In this document: piece after piece, positions 26,006-36,361 of the stretch
Layout of the letters: the number at the start of each line of letters is the position of its first letter
Position numbering within the stretch: the stretch's first letter is position 1
Source of the DNA: Giesbergeria sp.
GTDB taxonomy: Bacteria; Pseudomonadota; Gammaproteobacteria; Burkholderiales; Burkholderiaceae_C
DNA: 64,000 nucleotides
Assembly (NCBI RefSeq): GCF_028686475.1
Contig: NZ_JAQUCA010000018.1
Location: 1 to 64,000, forward strand
Direction: 5' to 3'
Program-made: the position numbers and the translations under genes
Notes under the pieces: model-generated
What the model was told of the DNA's origin: nothing
The model's database searches: none
The model's input: only the letters and a program-made list of their open reading frames with translations

Positions 26006-28912
26006 ATGGACGTTCTGTTGCATACCGATTTGGATTTGACTGGTTTTCAGACCAAGTTCAACAAAGTCCGCGCCGCTATCGAGCGGGGTGATTTCAAGAG
26101 TGCTGATGTCAAGAAACTGGCCCCTACGCCCTACTGTCGCGCCAAACTCGATGATGCGAGTCGTCTGCTGGTGCGCTTTGTGCGCCACGGCGAGCGCACG
26201 GTGTGTTTGGCCTTGGAAGTGATTGCCCACCATGCTTACGATAAATCACGTTTTTTGCGTGGGGCGCGCCTAGACACTTCCCAGACGCTCGATGTCGATG
26301 CGGCGCAGGCCGCCCAAGAGGCCGAGCCACTGCGCTACCTGCACCCTGGGCGCGTGGATTTTCATGTACTAGACAAGCCGATTTCGTTTGACGATGCCCA
26401 AGAGAGCATCTACCGCCTGCCACCCCCCTTGATTTTGGTCGGGTCGGCAGGCTCAGGCAAAACGGCACTGACTTTGGCCAAGCTACGCCAAACCGAGGGC
26501 GAGGTGCTGTATGTCACCCAATCGCCGTGGTTGGCGCAAAATGCACGCGCCATTTACGAGTCCCACGGCTATGAAAACCCGGCGCAAGAAGCACAATTTT
26601 TGTCCTACCGCGAATTTTTGGAAACCCTGCGCGTGCCGCCGGGGCGCGAAGTAACGTTTGCCGCCTTTCGCAACTGGTTTGAGCGCCACCGCCAGTTTTA
26701 TCGCTTCACCGATGCCCACCCGTGTTTTGAGGAGTTTCGCGGTGTGATTGGCAGCCAGCCCGAAGGCGTACTGACGCGCCAAGCCTATTTGGCCTTGGGG
26801 CCGCGCCAGTCTATTTTTGAGCCTGAACAGCGTGAGGCGATTTATGCCCTGTTTGGCAAATACCGCGACTGGCTGGCCGAAAGCCAACAGTTTGACAGCA
26901 ACCTGATTGCCCACGAATGGCAGGCGCTGGCCCAGCCGCAGTACGATTTCATCGTGGTGGACGAGGTGCAAGACTTGACCAATGCCCAGCTGGCGCTGGT
27001 GTTACGCACGCTCAAATCGCACAAAGGGCCGGGACGCTTTATGTTGTGTGGCGATTCCAATCAGATTGTGCATCCCAACTTTTTCTCGTGGAGCGCCGTT
27101 AAGAGCCTGTTTTGGCGCGATCCACAGCTGGCCGAACACCAAAGCCTGTCGGTGTTGGCCGTCAATTACCGCAATACGCGCGAAGTGACGCGCGTGGCCA
27201 ATACGCTACTTAAAATCAAACATGCACGCTTTGGCTCGATTGACCGCGAAAGCAACCACTTGGTGCGCGCTGCGGCCAACGCAGAAGGGCAAGTGCGCCT
27301 GTTGCCCGACAAAGATGCCGTCAAGCGAGAATTGGATGCCCGTACCCGGGCCTCGACCCAGTTTGCCGTGCTGGTTTTGCGCGACGAGGACAAGGCCGAG
27401 GCGCGCGCTGTCTTTCGCACGCCGCTGGTGTTTTCGGTACACGAGGCCAAGGGCTTGGAGTATCCCAGCATCATCCTGTACCGCTTTGTCAGCGCCCAAC
27501 GCCAAGCCTATGCCGAAATTTGCGAGGGTGTCAGTGCCGCTGCGCTGGCCAAGGAAGAGCTGGACTACCGCCGCGCCAAAGACAAACACGACCGCTCCTT
27601 GGAGCTGTGGAAGTTCTACGTCAATGCACTCTACGTCGCCATCACCCGGGCGGTAGAAAACCTGTTCTTGGTAGAGAGTGATTTGGCCCATCCGCTGTTG
27701 CAACTGCTAGAGCTGCACGATAACGGCGAGCGTGTGGAGGTGCAAGCGACGGCCTCCAGCCGCCAAGACTGGGAGCGCGAAGCCCACCGCCTAGAACAGC
27801 AGGGCAAACAAGAGCAGGCCGATGCGATTCGCCAAAATGTATTGCGTACCAAACCCGTGCCTTGGCCGGTCTGGAATGGCGAATTGCTGGCCGCCAGCGC
27901 CGAGCGCGCCTACGATGCCAGCAATCTGTCCAACAAGCCACGCCAGCAACTGCTGGACATGGCCGTCTGGCATTATTTAGATAACCACTTGTATGCACTG
28001 AATGCAGAAATGCACTGGCCCGTAGCTGGCCAAATGTTGGCCAATTTGCGTTCCGGCTCCTTTAGCCGCGCCCGCGAGGCACTGAATACCCGCTACGCCA
28101 AATCCTACGAAAAAAAGAACTTCAAAGACATCTTGCAACAGTGCGACCAGTACGGCGTGGACCACCGCACGGTATTAGATGCCACGCCGCTGATGCTGGC
28201 TGCCGAGGCGGGCAACCTGCCTTTGGTGGAGGTGTTAATCGACCGTGGGGCCGACATCGAGGTACGCGACCTGTTCGGCCACACCGCCCAGCATTACGCG
28301 CTGGCCCGTGCCACACGCGATGCCGCCTATGCGCGCGACGAGTTTGCCGCCATCTGGGAGCGCGTAGCCGCGCCTTTTATTGATGTGCAGGTCGATGGGC
28401 GCTTGCTGCGCTTGCACCAGCACCAAGGCGAATACTTACCGCTGCAACTGATGCTGTCCGGACTCAAGACGCTGGCCTCAATGCTGTACAACCCCTATGT
28501 GGCAGGCGACCCGAAGCAACCCGGCATCGTCCGCCTGTCCGGCTTTGACGCGGCTTATTTAATGCGTAACATGGATGCCCTGCCCCATGCCGTTTGGCGC
28601 GAAGAGCGGCGCAAGCGCAGCTACTTTAACGCGGTGCTGGCCCGCGCCGAGGTCAACAGCGATTACCAGCCCGCCCGTCGTCTGTGGCAGCGCATGATGA
28701 ACGGCCACTATCTGCCCAACCCGGCACTGCGTTTGCGCGTGTTGGGCGCAGATGGACAGGAGCAGTGGCTGCCGGTGTACGAGGTACTGGCGCTACCAGC
28801 GATTGAACGTGGCAATGGCCGTAGCTATGGGCGCATGGGACCTGCTCTGCGCGAGATGCTGCAGCAGGCACAAATGCAAGCCCAGCCCCATCCACCGGCG
28901 TTCATGCGGTAG
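26006..28912 (+). CDS. RelE-fold-like / SF1 (UvrD-like) helicase / ankyrin fusion protein
   Basis: The 968-residue protein starts at MDVLLHTDLDLTGFQ (ATG at 26006). Residues 1-88 resemble a RelE/ParE toxin-like fold (YCRAKLDDASRLLVRFV, then ALEVIAHHAYDKSRFLRG). Residues 130-560 hold SF1 helicase motifs: Walker A GSAGSGKT (146-153), Walker B VVDEVQDL (317-324), LCGDSNQ (347-353), VNYRNTREV (386-394), SVHEAKGLEYPSI (477-489) and YVAITRA (543-549). An ankyrin-like pair lies near 717-770 (TPLMLAAEAGNLPLVEVLIDRG). A C-terminal region of about 190 residues is unassigned. The motifs look intact, so ATPase activity is likely. It stands alone after the acnB terminator. A role in RNA or DNA surveillance or phage conflict is inference. 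Confidence 0.78.
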   Translation: MDVLLHTDLDLTGFQTKFNKVRAAIERGDFKSADVKKLAPTPYCRAKLDDASRLLVRFVRHGERTVCLALEVIAHHAYDKSRFLRGARLDTSQTLDVDAAQAAQEAEPLRYLHPGRVDFHVLDKPISFDDAQESIYRLPPPLILVGSAGSGKTALTLAKLRQTEGEVLYVTQSPWLAQNARAIYESHGYENPAQEAQFLSYREFLETLRVPPGREVTFAAFRNWFERHRQFYRFTDAHPCFEEFRGVIGSQPEGVLTRQAYLALGPRQSIFEPEQREAIYALFGKYRDWLAESQQFDSNLIAHEWQALAQPQYDFIVVDEVQDLTNAQLALVLRTLKSHKGPGRFMLCGDSNQIVHPNFFSWSAVKSLFWRDPQLAEHQSLSVLAVNYRNTREVTRVANTLLKIKHARFGSIDRESNHLVRAAANAEGQVRLLPDKDAVKRELDARTRASTQFAVLVLRDEDKAEARAVFRTPLVFSVHEAKGLEYPSIILYRFVSAQRQAYAEICEGVSAAALAKEELDYRRAKDKHDRSLELWKFYVNALYVAITRAVENLFLVESDLAHPLLQLLELHDNGERVEVQATASSRQDWEREAHRLEQQGKQEQADAIRQNVLRTKPVPWPVWNGELLAASAERAYDASNLSNKPRQQLLDMAVWHYLDNHLYALNAEMHWPVAGQMLANLRSGSFSRAREALNTRYAKSYEKKNFKDILQQCDQYGVDHRTVLDATPLMLAAEAGNLPLVEVLIDRGADIEVRDLFGHTAQHYALARATRDAAYARDEFAAIWERVAAPFIDVQVDGRLLRLHQHQGEYLPLQLMLSGLKTLASMLYNPYVAGDPKQPGIVRLSGFDAAYLMRNMDALPHAVWREERRKRSYFNAVLARAEVNSDYQPARRLWQRMMNGHYLPNPALRLRVLGADGQEQWLPVYEVLALPAIERGNGRSYGRMGPALREMLQQAQMQAQPHPPAFMR

Positions 28913-28973
28913 CCCGCCACAAAGGCCGTAAGACCCTAAGGAGCAAGGCCAGCGGGTAAAATCACCCGCTCCC

Positions 28974-29894
28974 ATGCCTGCTATCTCCTTCCAAGCGGTC
29001 TCTAAGACCTACTCCACGGCCCAAGGGCCGTTCCATGCCCTCAATAATGTCAGTTTAGACATCCAAGAGGGCGAATTTTTTGGCCTGCTCGGCCCCAACG
29101 GGGCCGGCAAAACCACCATGATCAGCATTTTGGCTGGTCTGGCCCGCGCCAGCAGTGGCCGGGTGTTGGTGCAAGGCAGCGATGTGCAAACCGACTACGC
29201 CGCTGCCCGGCGCAAGTTGGGCATCGTGCCGCAAGAGTTGGTGTTTGACCCGTTTTTTAACGTGCGCGAAGCGCTGCGCTTTCAGTCGGGCTATTTTGGT
29301 GTCAAGCACAACGATGCCTGGATTGACGAACTGTTAGAGAGTTTGGGCCTGACAGAAAAAGCCAATGCCAATATGCGCCAGCTCTCGGGTGGTATGAAGC
29401 GGCGTGTGCTGGTGGCACAAGCGCTGGTACACAAACCGCCCATCATCGTGCTGGATGAGCCTACCGCTGGTGTCGATGTGGAACTGCGCCAAACCCTGTG
29501 GCACTTTATCGCCCGCCTGAACAAAGAAGGCAACACGGTACTACTGACCACCCATTATTTGGACGAAGCCGAAGCCCTGTGCGGACGCATCGCCATGCTC
29601 AAACGCGGCCAAGTGGTGGCGCTAGACGACACTTCCAAGCTATTGCAAGCCGTATCGGGCAACGTGCTGGTGTTCAAAACCGACGATGCTTTGCCGACTG
29701 CTTTGGCCGCGCAAGCCCGCATCACGGGCCGCGTGGTGCAAATGGTAGCCCACGATGCGCAAGAGATTGAACGCCACTTGGCGGCCCTGCGTGAGGCAGG
29801 GGTGCAGGTGCAAGATGTAGAAATCCGCCGCGCTGATTTAGAAGATGTGTTCCTGAGCGTGATGGCTGCCCACACCACCGGAGGTGCCGCATGA
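28974..29894 (+). CDS. ABC-2 type exporter, ATP-binding subunit (YadG-like)
   Basis: The 306-residue ATPase has Walker A GPNGAGKTT (about residues 41-49), signature LSGGMKRRV and Walker B IIVLDEPTAGVD. A C-terminal extension (VQDVEIRRADLEDVFLSVM) is typical of DrrA/CcmA/YadG-type exporters. It overlaps the permease gene by 4 bp (ATGA), so the two form one transporter. The substrate is unknown. This pair precedes bolA-murA-his genes in many Burkholderiales. Confidence 0.9.
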   Translation: MPAISFQAVSKTYSTAQGPFHALNNVSLDIQEGEFFGLLGPNGAGKTTMISILAGLARASSGRVLVQGSDVQTDYAAARRKLGIVPQELVFDPFFNVREALRFQSGYFGVKHNDAWIDELLESLGLTEKANANMRQLSGGMKRRVLVAQALVHKPPIIVLDEPTAGVDVELRQTLWHFIARLNKEGNTVLLTTHYLDEAEALCGRIAMLKRGQVVALDDTSKLLQAVSGNVLVFKTDDALPTALAAQARITGRVVQMVAHDAQEIERHLAALREAGVQVQDVEIRRADLEDVFLSVMAAHTTGGAA

Positions 29895-30646
29895 CTGGCT
29901 GGCAAATGCTGTTTTATAAAGAGGTGCTGCGTTTTTGGAAGGTCAGTTTCCAGACCATCGCCGCGCCGGTGCTGACCGCTGCCCTGTACCTGCTGATTTT
30001 TGGCCACGTGATGCAAGACCACGTCAAAGTGTATGACCGCATCGACTATGCCAGCTTTTTGGTGCCCGGTTTGGTGATGATGAGCGTGCTGCAAAACGCC
30101 TTTGCCAATAGCTCGTCGAGCTTGGTGCAAAGCAAAATCATGGGCAACGTGGTGTTTTTGCTGCTCACGCCCTTGTCGCATTGGGCGTGGTTTGTCGCCT
30201 ATGTCGGCTCCTCGGTGGTGCGTGGTTTGGCTGTGGGCGTGGGCGTGTTTTTGGTCACGCTGGGCTTTGCCACGCCAGAATTTGCCGCGCCGCTGTGGAT
30301 TGTGGTGTTTGCCGTATTGGGCGCTGCCCTGCTGGGCACCTTGGGCCTGATTGCCGGTCTGTGGGCCGATAAATTTGACCAGATGGCCGCGTTCCAGAAC
30401 TTTGTCATCATGCCCATGACTTTTCTATCGGGCGTGTTTTACTCTATCCACTCGCTGCCAGCGTTTTGGCAGCAAGTCAGCCACCTGAACCCATTTTTTT
30501 ACATGATTGATGGCTTCCGCTATGGCTTTTTTGGCCAAAGCGATGCCTCGCCGTGGCTGAGTTTGGGCATTGTGAGTGTCGCTTGGCTGCTGGTGAGCGC
30601 CGTGGCACTGCACCTGTTACGCACGGGCTACAAAATCCGCAACTAA
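29891..30646 (+). CDS. ABC-2 type exporter, permease subunit (YadH-like)
   Basis: The 251-residue membrane protein has about six helices and the ABC-2 pattern: LVPGLVMMSVLQNAFANSSSS, then MPMTFLSGVFYSIHSLP and HLNPFFYMIDGFRYGFFG. It pairs with the ATPase gene it overlaps. Homologues include YadH, NodJ and DrrB. No substrate-binding protein is encoded nearby, as expected of an exporter. Confidence 0.88.
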   Translation: MTGWQMLFYKEVLRFWKVSFQTIAAPVLTAALYLLIFGHVMQDHVKVYDRIDYASFLVPGLVMMSVLQNAFANSSSSLVQSKIMGNVVFLLLTPLSHWAWFVAYVGSSVVRGLAVGVGVFLVTLGFATPEFAAPLWIVVFAVLGAALLGTLGLIAGLWADKFDQMAAFQNFVIMPMTFLSGVFYSIHSLPAFWQQVSHLNPFFYMIDGFRYGFFGQSDASPWLSLGIVSVAWLLVSAVALHLLRTGYKIRN

Positions 30647-30662
30647 GATTTCTCCAATTTTT

Positions 30663-30908
30663 ATGACTGCCGAACAACTACAACAACTGATTGGCGCGGG
30701 TCTGTCCTGCCAACACCTGAGCGTCGAGGGCGATGGCCGCCATTGGTACGCCACCATCGTTTCGCCCGAATTTGAAGGCAAGCGCGCCATTGCGCGCCAC
30801 CAGCGCGTCTATGCCACGCTGGGCAGCAAGCTGCAAACGGATGAGGTCCACGCCCTGTCCATGAAAACCTACACCCCCGCCGAATGGGCGGCCCAATCGG
30901 GCAACTAA
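30663..30908 (+). CDS. BolA/IbaG-family protein
   Basis: The 81-residue protein has the BolA fold ([34 protein letters not shown]). The His-containing RHQRVY segment can form the Fe-S site with monothiol glutaredoxin. It lies 16 bp after the permease gene and 10 bp before murA; this bolA-murA pairing is the one in which the E. coli member is called IbaG. A role in iron-sulfur handling and cell envelope stress is known for the family. Confidence 0.9.
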   Translation: MTAEQLQQLIGAGLSCQHLSVEGDGRHWYATIVSPEFEGKRAIARHQRVYATLGSKLQTDEVHALSMKTYTPAEWAAQSGN

Positions 30909-30918
30909 GACCCTGACC

Positions 30919-32199
30919 ATGCACAAACTTTTGATTCGCGGTGGCCGCCCCCTGATGGGTGAAGTGGTGGTCTCAGGCGCTAAAAACGCCGCTCTGCCCG
31001 AGCTGTGCGCTGCCTTGCTCACGCCAGAGCCGGTACAGCTCAACAACGTGCCCCATCTGCAAGATGTGGCCACCATGCTCAAGCTGATTCGCAATATGGG
31101 CGTGACAGCGCAGCGCGATCACCACGGCGGTGTACAGCTGGATGCAGGCGCTTTGTCCAACCCCGAAGCACCCTATGAGCTGGTCAAGACCATGCGCGCT
31201 TCGGTGCTGGCGCTGGGGCCGTTGCTGGCGCGTTTTGGCCGTGCTACCGTGTCTTTGCCCGGTGGTTGTGCCATTGGTTCGCGCCCGGTTGACCAGCATA
31301 TCAAAGGCTTGCAGGCCATGGGGGCCGAGATTGTGGTCGAGCATGGCTACATGGTAGCCCGCCTGCCCGAAGGCCGTACCCGCCTGAAAGGCGCACGCAT
31401 CACCACCGATATGGTCACTGTCACCGGGACAGAAAACTTCCTCATGGCAGCCACTCTGGCCGAGGGCGAGACAGTACTGGAAAACGCGGCCCAAGAACCC
31501 GAAATTGTCGATTTGGCCGAAATGCTGATTCGCATGGGAGCCCAGATTGAAGGCCACGGCAGCAGCCGCATCCGCATTCAAGGCGTGCAGCAATTGCACG
31601 GCTGCACCCACGAGGTCGTGGCCGACCGAATCGAGGCCGGTACTTTTCTGTGCGCTGTGGCCGCCACGGGTGGCGATGTGCTGCTGCGCCACGCCCGCCC
31701 CGATCATTTGGATGCCGTGATCGATAAATTGCGTGACGCAGGGGTGGAGGTACAGGCTGCGCCCGGTGGCATCCGCGTCTCTAGCCCTGGTGCAGACCAA
31801 CTCAAGGCCCAGGGCTTCCGCACCACCGAGTATCCAGGCTTCCCCACCGATATGCAGGCGCAGTTCATGGCGCTCAACTGTGTAGCGCAAGGCACGGCCA
31901 CGGTGTCGGAAACCATTTTTGAAAACCGCTTCATGCACGTCAACGAGCTGCTACGTCTGGGCGCACGCATCCAAATTGATGGCCGCACCGCCGTGATCGA
32001 AGGCTTGGGGCAGAGTGGCCATAAGCTGTCGGGTGCTACCGTCATGGCAACCGATTTACGCGCCTCAGCCAGTTTGGTCATTGCTGGTTTAGTGGCAGAC
32101 GGTGAAACCACCGTCGACCGGATTTACCACCTCGACCGGGGTTACGACTGCATGGAAGCCAAACTGCGCGGCTTGGGTGCCGACATAGAAAGAATTTGA
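30919..32199 (+). CDS. murA: UDP-N-acetylglucosamine 1-carboxyvinyltransferase
   Basis: The 426-residue MurA transfers enolpyruvate from PEP to UDP-GlcNAc, the first committed step of peptidoglycan synthesis. K22 (SGAKNAALP) and the fosfomycin-target cysteine C117 ([17 protein letters not shown]) are present. Other blocks are [17 protein letters not shown] and [16 protein letters not shown] cysteine at 117 predicts sensitivity to fosfomycin at the target level. Confidence 0.96.
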   Translation: MHKLLIRGGRPLMGEVVVSGAKNAALPELCAALLTPEPVQLNNVPHLQDVATMLKLIRNMGVTAQRDHHGGVQLDAGALSNPEAPYELVKTMRASVLALGPLLARFGRATVSLPGGCAIGSRPVDQHIKGLQAMGAEIVVEHGYMVARLPEGRTRLKGARITTDMVTVTGTENFLMAATLAEGETVLENAAQEPEIVDLAEMLIRMGAQIEGHGSSRIRIQGVQQLHGCTHEVVADRIEAGTFLCAVAATGGDVLLRHARPDHLDAVIDKLRDAGVEVQAAPGGIRVSSPGADQLKAQGFRTTEYPGFPTDMQAQFMALNCVAQGTATVSETIFENRFMHVNELLRLGARIQIDGRTAVIEGLGQSGHKLSGATVMATDLRASASLVIAGLVADGETTVDRIYHLDRGYDCMEAKLRGLGADIERI

Positions 32200-32202
32200 C
32201 CG

Positions 32203-32868
32203 ATGATTACCCTCGCCCTGTCCAAAGGCCGCATTTTTGATGAAACTATGCCTTTGCTGGCTGCTGCTGGCATTCAGGTATTAGAAGACCCCGAAAAATC
32301 GCGCAAGCTGATTTTGCCCACCAACCAAGCCGATGTGCGCGTGGTCATGGTACGTGCCAGCGATGTGCCGACCTATGTGCAGCATGGTGGTGCCGATATG
32401 GGTGTGTGCGGCAAAGACACCCTGATCGAGCACAGCGCCGAATGGGGTGGTGCAGCCCGCTCGGGCCTGTACCAACCACTGGACTTACGCATTGCCCAAT
32501 GCCGCGTCAGTGTGGCCGTGCGCGCTGGTTTTGACTATGCCGAGGCCGTGAAAAAAGGCTCGCGCCTGAAGGTCGCTACCAAGTACACCGCCATTGCCCG
32601 CGAATTTTTTGCCAGCAAAGGCGTGCATGTGGATCTGATCAAGCTCTATGGCAGCATGGAACTGGCCCCGCTCACCGGCATGGCCGATGCCATCGTCGAT
32701 TTGGTTTCTACCGGCAACACTCTCAAGGCCAACCACTTGGTTGAGGTCGAGCGCATCATGGACATCAGCTCGCATTTGGTGGTCAATCAAGCTGCGCTCA
32801 AACTGAAAATGGCCCCTTTGCGCCGTTTGATTGATATTTTTGCCGCGGCCATTCCCGCGCAAGATTAA
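32203..32868 (+). CDS. hisG: ATP phosphoribosyltransferase, short form
   Basis: The 221-residue HisG catalyses the first step of histidine synthesis. It begins [19 protein letters not shown] and has the PRPP loop region [21 protein letters not shown]. At this length it lacks the C-terminal regulatory domain, so it belongs to the HisGS type, which needs HisZ for activity and feedback control. hisZ is not in this window. It starts 3 bp after the murA stop. Confidence 0.94.
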   Translation: MITLALSKGRIFDETMPLLAAAGIQVLEDPEKSRKLILPTNQADVRVVMVRASDVPTYVQHGGADMGVCGKDTLIEHSAEWGGAARSGLYQPLDLRIAQCRVSVAVRAGFDYAEAVKKGSRLKVATKYTAIAREFFASKGVHVDLIKLYGSMELAPLTGMADAIVDLVSTGNTLKANHLVEVERIMDISSHLVVNQAALKLKMAPLRRLIDIFAAAIPAQD

Positions 32869-32911
32869 GCCGCGCTACCACTACGGCCCACGTTTATCAG
32901 GAAAGCATCGC

Positions 32912-34240
32912 ATGATCCAAGCTACCCCCATCCGTCTGTGTACCGAGAGCGCCTCGTTTGAAGCTGATTTTGCGGCGCGCCTGCACTGGTCTGCCGATAC
33001 CGATGCCGCGATTGAGCAGCGTGTAGCCGACATCTTGGCCGATGTGCGCCAAGGCGGGGATGCCGCCGTGCTGGAATACACGCAGCGCTTTGACGGCGTG
33101 CCGGCCACCCGTATGGCCGAATTGGAACTGCGCCAAGAGGAACTCAAAGCCGCCTTCGATACCCTGCCTGAGCAGCAGCGCCAAGCCCTGCAACAAGCCG
33201 CCGCCCGCGTACGCCGCTACCACGAAGCACAAAAGAAAGCCAGCGGCGAGAGCTGGAGCTACCGCGACGAAGATGGCACCTTGCTCGGACAAAAAGTCAC
33301 GCCCCTAGACCGGGTGGGCATTTATGTACCCGGCGGCAAAGCCGCCTATCCGTCCAGCGTGCTCATGAACGCTATTCCAGCCCATGTGGCCGGGGTAGAA
33401 GAAATTATCATGGTCGTGCCTACGCCCAAGGGCGAGAAAAACCCACTGGTGCTGGCGGCGGCCTATGTGGCCGGGGTCACGCGGGCTTTCACCATTGGCG
33501 GTGCCCAAGCCGTGGCTGCTTTGGCCTACGGCACCGAAACCGTGCCCAAGGTGGACAAAATCACCGGCCCCGGCAACGCTTACGTCGCCAGTGCCAAAAA
33601 GCATGTGTTTGGCACCGTCGGCATCGACATGATTGCGGGTCCAAGCGAAATTTTGGTGCTGGCCGATGGCACAACCCCGCCCGACTGGGTGGCGATGGAC
33701 TTGTTCAGCCAAGCCGAACACGATGAGCTGGCCCAATCCATTTTGCTCAGCCCCGACGCGGCCTATTTGGATGCCGTACAAGCGGCCATTGACCGCCTGT
33801 TGCCCACCATGCCGCGCGCCGACATCATCGCCAAAAGCCTGAATGGCCGTGGTGCGCTGATTCAAACCCGCAGCATGGAAGAAGCCTGCGCCATCAGCAA
33901 CCGCATCGCGCCCGAGCATTTGGAAGTCTCTAGCCAAGAGCCGCACCGCTGGGAGCCACTGCTCAAGCACGCTGGGGCCATCTTTTTAGGTGCCTACACC
34001 AGCGAGAGCTTGGGCGATTATTGCGCTGGCCCCAACCATGTGCTGCCCACTTCGGGTACGGCGCGTTTTAGCAGCCCGCTCGGGGTCTATGATTTCCAAA
34101 AACGCAGCAGCCTGATTGAAGTGAGCGAGCAAGGCGCGCAGGTGTTGGGCCAGATTGCTTCTGTCATTGCCCACGGCGAGGGCTTGCAAGCCCATGCGCG
34201 GGCCGCTGAAATGCGGTTGCGCTCCAACAGCGTCGCTTAA
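32912..34240 (+). CDS. hisD: Histidinol dehydrogenase
   Basis: The 442-residue zinc enzyme oxidises histidinol to histidine in two steps. I take the ATG at 32912 ([17 protein letters not shown]); a longer frame overlaps hisG. Motifs include [61 protein letters not shown] and the zinc-site IAPEHLE. The his genes stop here: the next gene is on the opposite strand, with 8 bp between the stops. Confidence 0.95.
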   Translation: MIQATPIRLCTESASFEADFAARLHWSADTDAAIEQRVADILADVRQGGDAAVLEYTQRFDGVPATRMAELELRQEELKAAFDTLPEQQRQALQQAAARVRRYHEAQKKASGESWSYRDEDGTLLGQKVTPLDRVGIYVPGGKAAYPSSVLMNAIPAHVAGVEEIIMVVPTPKGEKNPLVLAAAYVAGVTRAFTIGGAQAVAALAYGTETVPKVDKITGPGNAYVASAKKHVFGTVGIDMIAGPSEILVLADGTTPPDWVAMDLFSQAEHDELAQSILLSPDAAYLDAVQAAIDRLLPTMPRADIIAKSLNGRGALIQTRSMEEACAISNRIAPEHLEVSSQEPHRWEPLLKHAGAIFLGAYTSESLGDYCAGPNHVLPTSGTARFSSPLGVYDFQKRSSLIEVSEQGAQVLGQIASVIAHGEGLQAHARAAEMRLRSNSVA

Positions 34241-34248
34241 AACCCAAG

Positions 34249-34896
34249 TCAGGCCGGAGGTGGGCGCAGGTACAGCCGGTCTGACCAAGTGGCCAGCCAC
34301 TCGGGCTTAAAGGCGACAAACACGGCGGTGAGCATTCCGGTCATGAAGGCATCGCCCCAGGCCATCAGCCAGTGTGCCACCATAGACAAATCACCCCCCA
34401 CGCCGGGCAGCGGCTGGCCCAACCATTGCGCCAATGCCGACGAGGCAAACAGGCAAACGGCAGTGCCCAAAAAGGCGCGGCCCAGCACATATACAAACAG
34501 ATGCTCACCTGTGATGCGGCGCAGCAGCGCCCCCAAACACAGCGCCAGCGTGGCTGGCAGCACCCCCTGCCACAGTGCCAGTGCCACGATGCTATTGAGC
34601 GCTGGCGCACCACTGAGCAGGCCAGCTATCACGGCCACCGCCAACAAAAGCAGCACCGCCAGCGGCCAACCCAGCATCAGCGTGACCATGCAAGCCCCAG
34701 AAAACTGCAATTGCAAGGGCATGGCGTGCAATTGCGGCAAAGCCCACAACCACGGTAACACCACCAAGGTGGCTAATACGGGCGTTAGCAAAGCACCGCC
34801 GCGCAACCAGCGCCAAGGCTGCATCCACAGGGCCACGGCCAAGGCACAAACCAGCAAGCTGGCATCTAAAAAAGCATTGTGGATGGCGGAGGGCAT
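34249..34896 (-). CDS. CbiM-like energy-coupling transporter membrane protein
   Basis: The 215-residue protein has about six membrane helices (LVCALAVALWMQPW, LLAVAVIAGLL, ALWQGVLPATLALCLGALL) and GDAFMTGMLTAVFVAFKPEWL near its end. This resembles the CbiM-like permease proteins of ECF-type cobalt/nickel importers in Burkholderiales. No CbiN, CbiQ or CbiO genes lie beside it, so it may be an orphan. It is convergent with hisD and 25 bp before the efflux outer membrane gene on the same strand. Confidence 0.6.
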   Translation of the reverse strand: MPSAIHNAFLDASLLVCALAVALWMQPWRWLRGGALLTPVLATLVVLPWLWALPQLHAMPLQLQFSGACMVTLMLGWPLAVLLLLAVAVIAGLLSGAPALNSIVALALWQGVLPATLALCLGALLRRITGEHLFVYVLGRAFLGTAVCLFASSALAQWLGQPLPGVGGDLSMVAHWLMAWGDAFMTGMLTAVFVAFKPEWLATWSDRLYLRPPPA

Positions 34897-34921
34897 AAGC
34901 GCTTAACTTTAGCAGCGAATT

Positions 34922-36358
34922 TTAAAGCCCGTGGTCTTCCTTCCAGCCGCCGCCCAAAGCTTTGTAGAGCGCCACTTGGTTTTGCTGCTGCGCCAGCCGG
35001 GTCTGCACCCAAGCCTGCTGGCTGGCAAACAAAGCCCGTTGGGCATCCAGCAACTCTAGGTGGTTGGCCACGCCATTGCGGTAACGCAAATCGGCCAAGC
35101 GCAAACGTTCTTGTTCGGCCTGCATTTGCGCTTGCTGGGCCTGCCATTGCTGCTGTAAGGTGCTTTGCCCGGCCAGCGCATCGGCCACTTCGCGGAAGGC
35201 GGTTTGGATGGCTTTTTCGTACTGCGCCAAGGCCAGCTGGCGACCGGCTTGGGCCACTTCCAAATTGGCCTGATTGCGTCCGGCATCAAAAATAGGCAAC
35301 AGCGCTTGGGGAGCCAAAGTCCAGCCCCAAGAACCACTTTCAAACAGGCCCGAGAGCGCCCCGCTGGCCGTGCCTGCACTGGCCGTTAAAGCAATGCGTG
35401 GAAAAAACGCAGCCCGTGCCGCGCCAATGTTGGCATGGGCAGCCAGCAATTGCTGCTCGGCTTGGCGAATATCCGGGCGGCGTTGCAACAAGTCGGAGGG
35501 CAGCCCCACCGGCACCGGGTGCAGCGGCAAAACGCCAGCGGCCAGCGCATCCACTGCTGGGCGCGCTGACGGTTGTTGCATAGACTCGGGTAGCGCTTGG
35601 CCTAGCAACAAGGTCAGGGCATTCACATCCAAGGCTTGCAAGCGCTGTTGCTGCGCTTGGGCCACGCGCGCCGCCGCCAGCACCGATTCGGCTTGGCGCA
35701 ACTCCAAGGCCGAAGCCACGCCTTGCTCAAAGCGCAGGCGCACCAAACGCAAAGATTCTTCGCGGCTGGCCACCGTAGCTTGGGCAAGGGCCAACAATTG
35801 GCTATTGCTTTGCCAACTAAGCCAGCTACTGGCCACCGCCGCCACCAAACTGGTTTGCACGGCGTTGCGTGCCTCTTGCGTCGCCAGCCATTGGGCTTGG
35901 GCCGCCGTTTTCAGGTTGGCAATGCGGCCAAATACATCCACTTCCCAGGCGGTGAGCAACAGTCCAGCACTGTAAGCGCTGGTCATATCGCCGCTACCAT
36001 CGGTTTTGGGCTGGCGGTTGCCCATCACACCGGCATTGATGGTGGGGAATTGGTCGGCACGGCGGATTTGGTATTGCGCCCGCGCTTGCTCGATATTGGC
36101 CAGCGCCAACCGCAAATCGCGGTTCTGCTGCAAAGCCAAGCTGACCAATTCGCGCAGTTGGGCATCGACAATAAAGTCTTGCCAAGCGGCAATATCGGCC
36201 TGGGCTTGCTGGCTGCTGGCATGGGCCTCGGTAGAGGTCGGCCAGTGTGCCGCTACGGGTGCTTCAGGGCGTACATACTCCGGCGCAAAAGAGCAGGCGG
36301 TCAAGCCACTGGCAGCGAGCAAAGCCAGCCCAGTGCGGATAGAAAAATTCAGCGGCAT
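34922..36358 (-). CDS. RND efflux outer membrane lipoprotein (OprM/NodT family)
   Basis: The 478-residue protein starts with a lipoprotein signal (LLAASGLTACS, acylated C22). Two repeats of the outer membrane efflux domain follow, with long helical stretches rich in Gln and Ala. These form the trimeric beta-barrel and periplasmic tunnel. It is the last gene of the acrA-acrB-oprM-type operon, 3 bp after the acrB stop. Confidence 0.9.
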   Translation of the reverse strand: MPLNFSIRTGLALLAASGLTACSFAPEYVRPEAPVAAHWPTSTEAHASSQQAQADIAAWQDFIVDAQLRELVSLALQQNRDLRLALANIEQARAQYQIRRADQFPTINAGVMGNRQPKTDGSGDMTSAYSAGLLLTAWEVDVFGRIANLKTAAQAQWLATQEARNAVQTSLVAAVASSWLSWQSNSQLLALAQATVASREESLRLVRLRFEQGVASALELRQAESVLAAARVAQAQQQRLQALDVNALTLLLGQALPESMQQPSARPAVDALAAGVLPLHPVPVGLPSDLLQRRPDIRQAEQQLLAAHANIGAARAAFFPRIALTASAGTASGALSGLFESGSWGWTLAPQALLPIFDAGRNQANLEVAQAGRQLALAQYEKAIQTAFREVADALAGQSTLQQQWQAQQAQMQAEQERLRLADLRYRNGVANHLELLDAQRALFASQQAWVQTRLAQQQNQVALYKALGGGWKEDHGL

Positions 36359-36361
36359 GGT

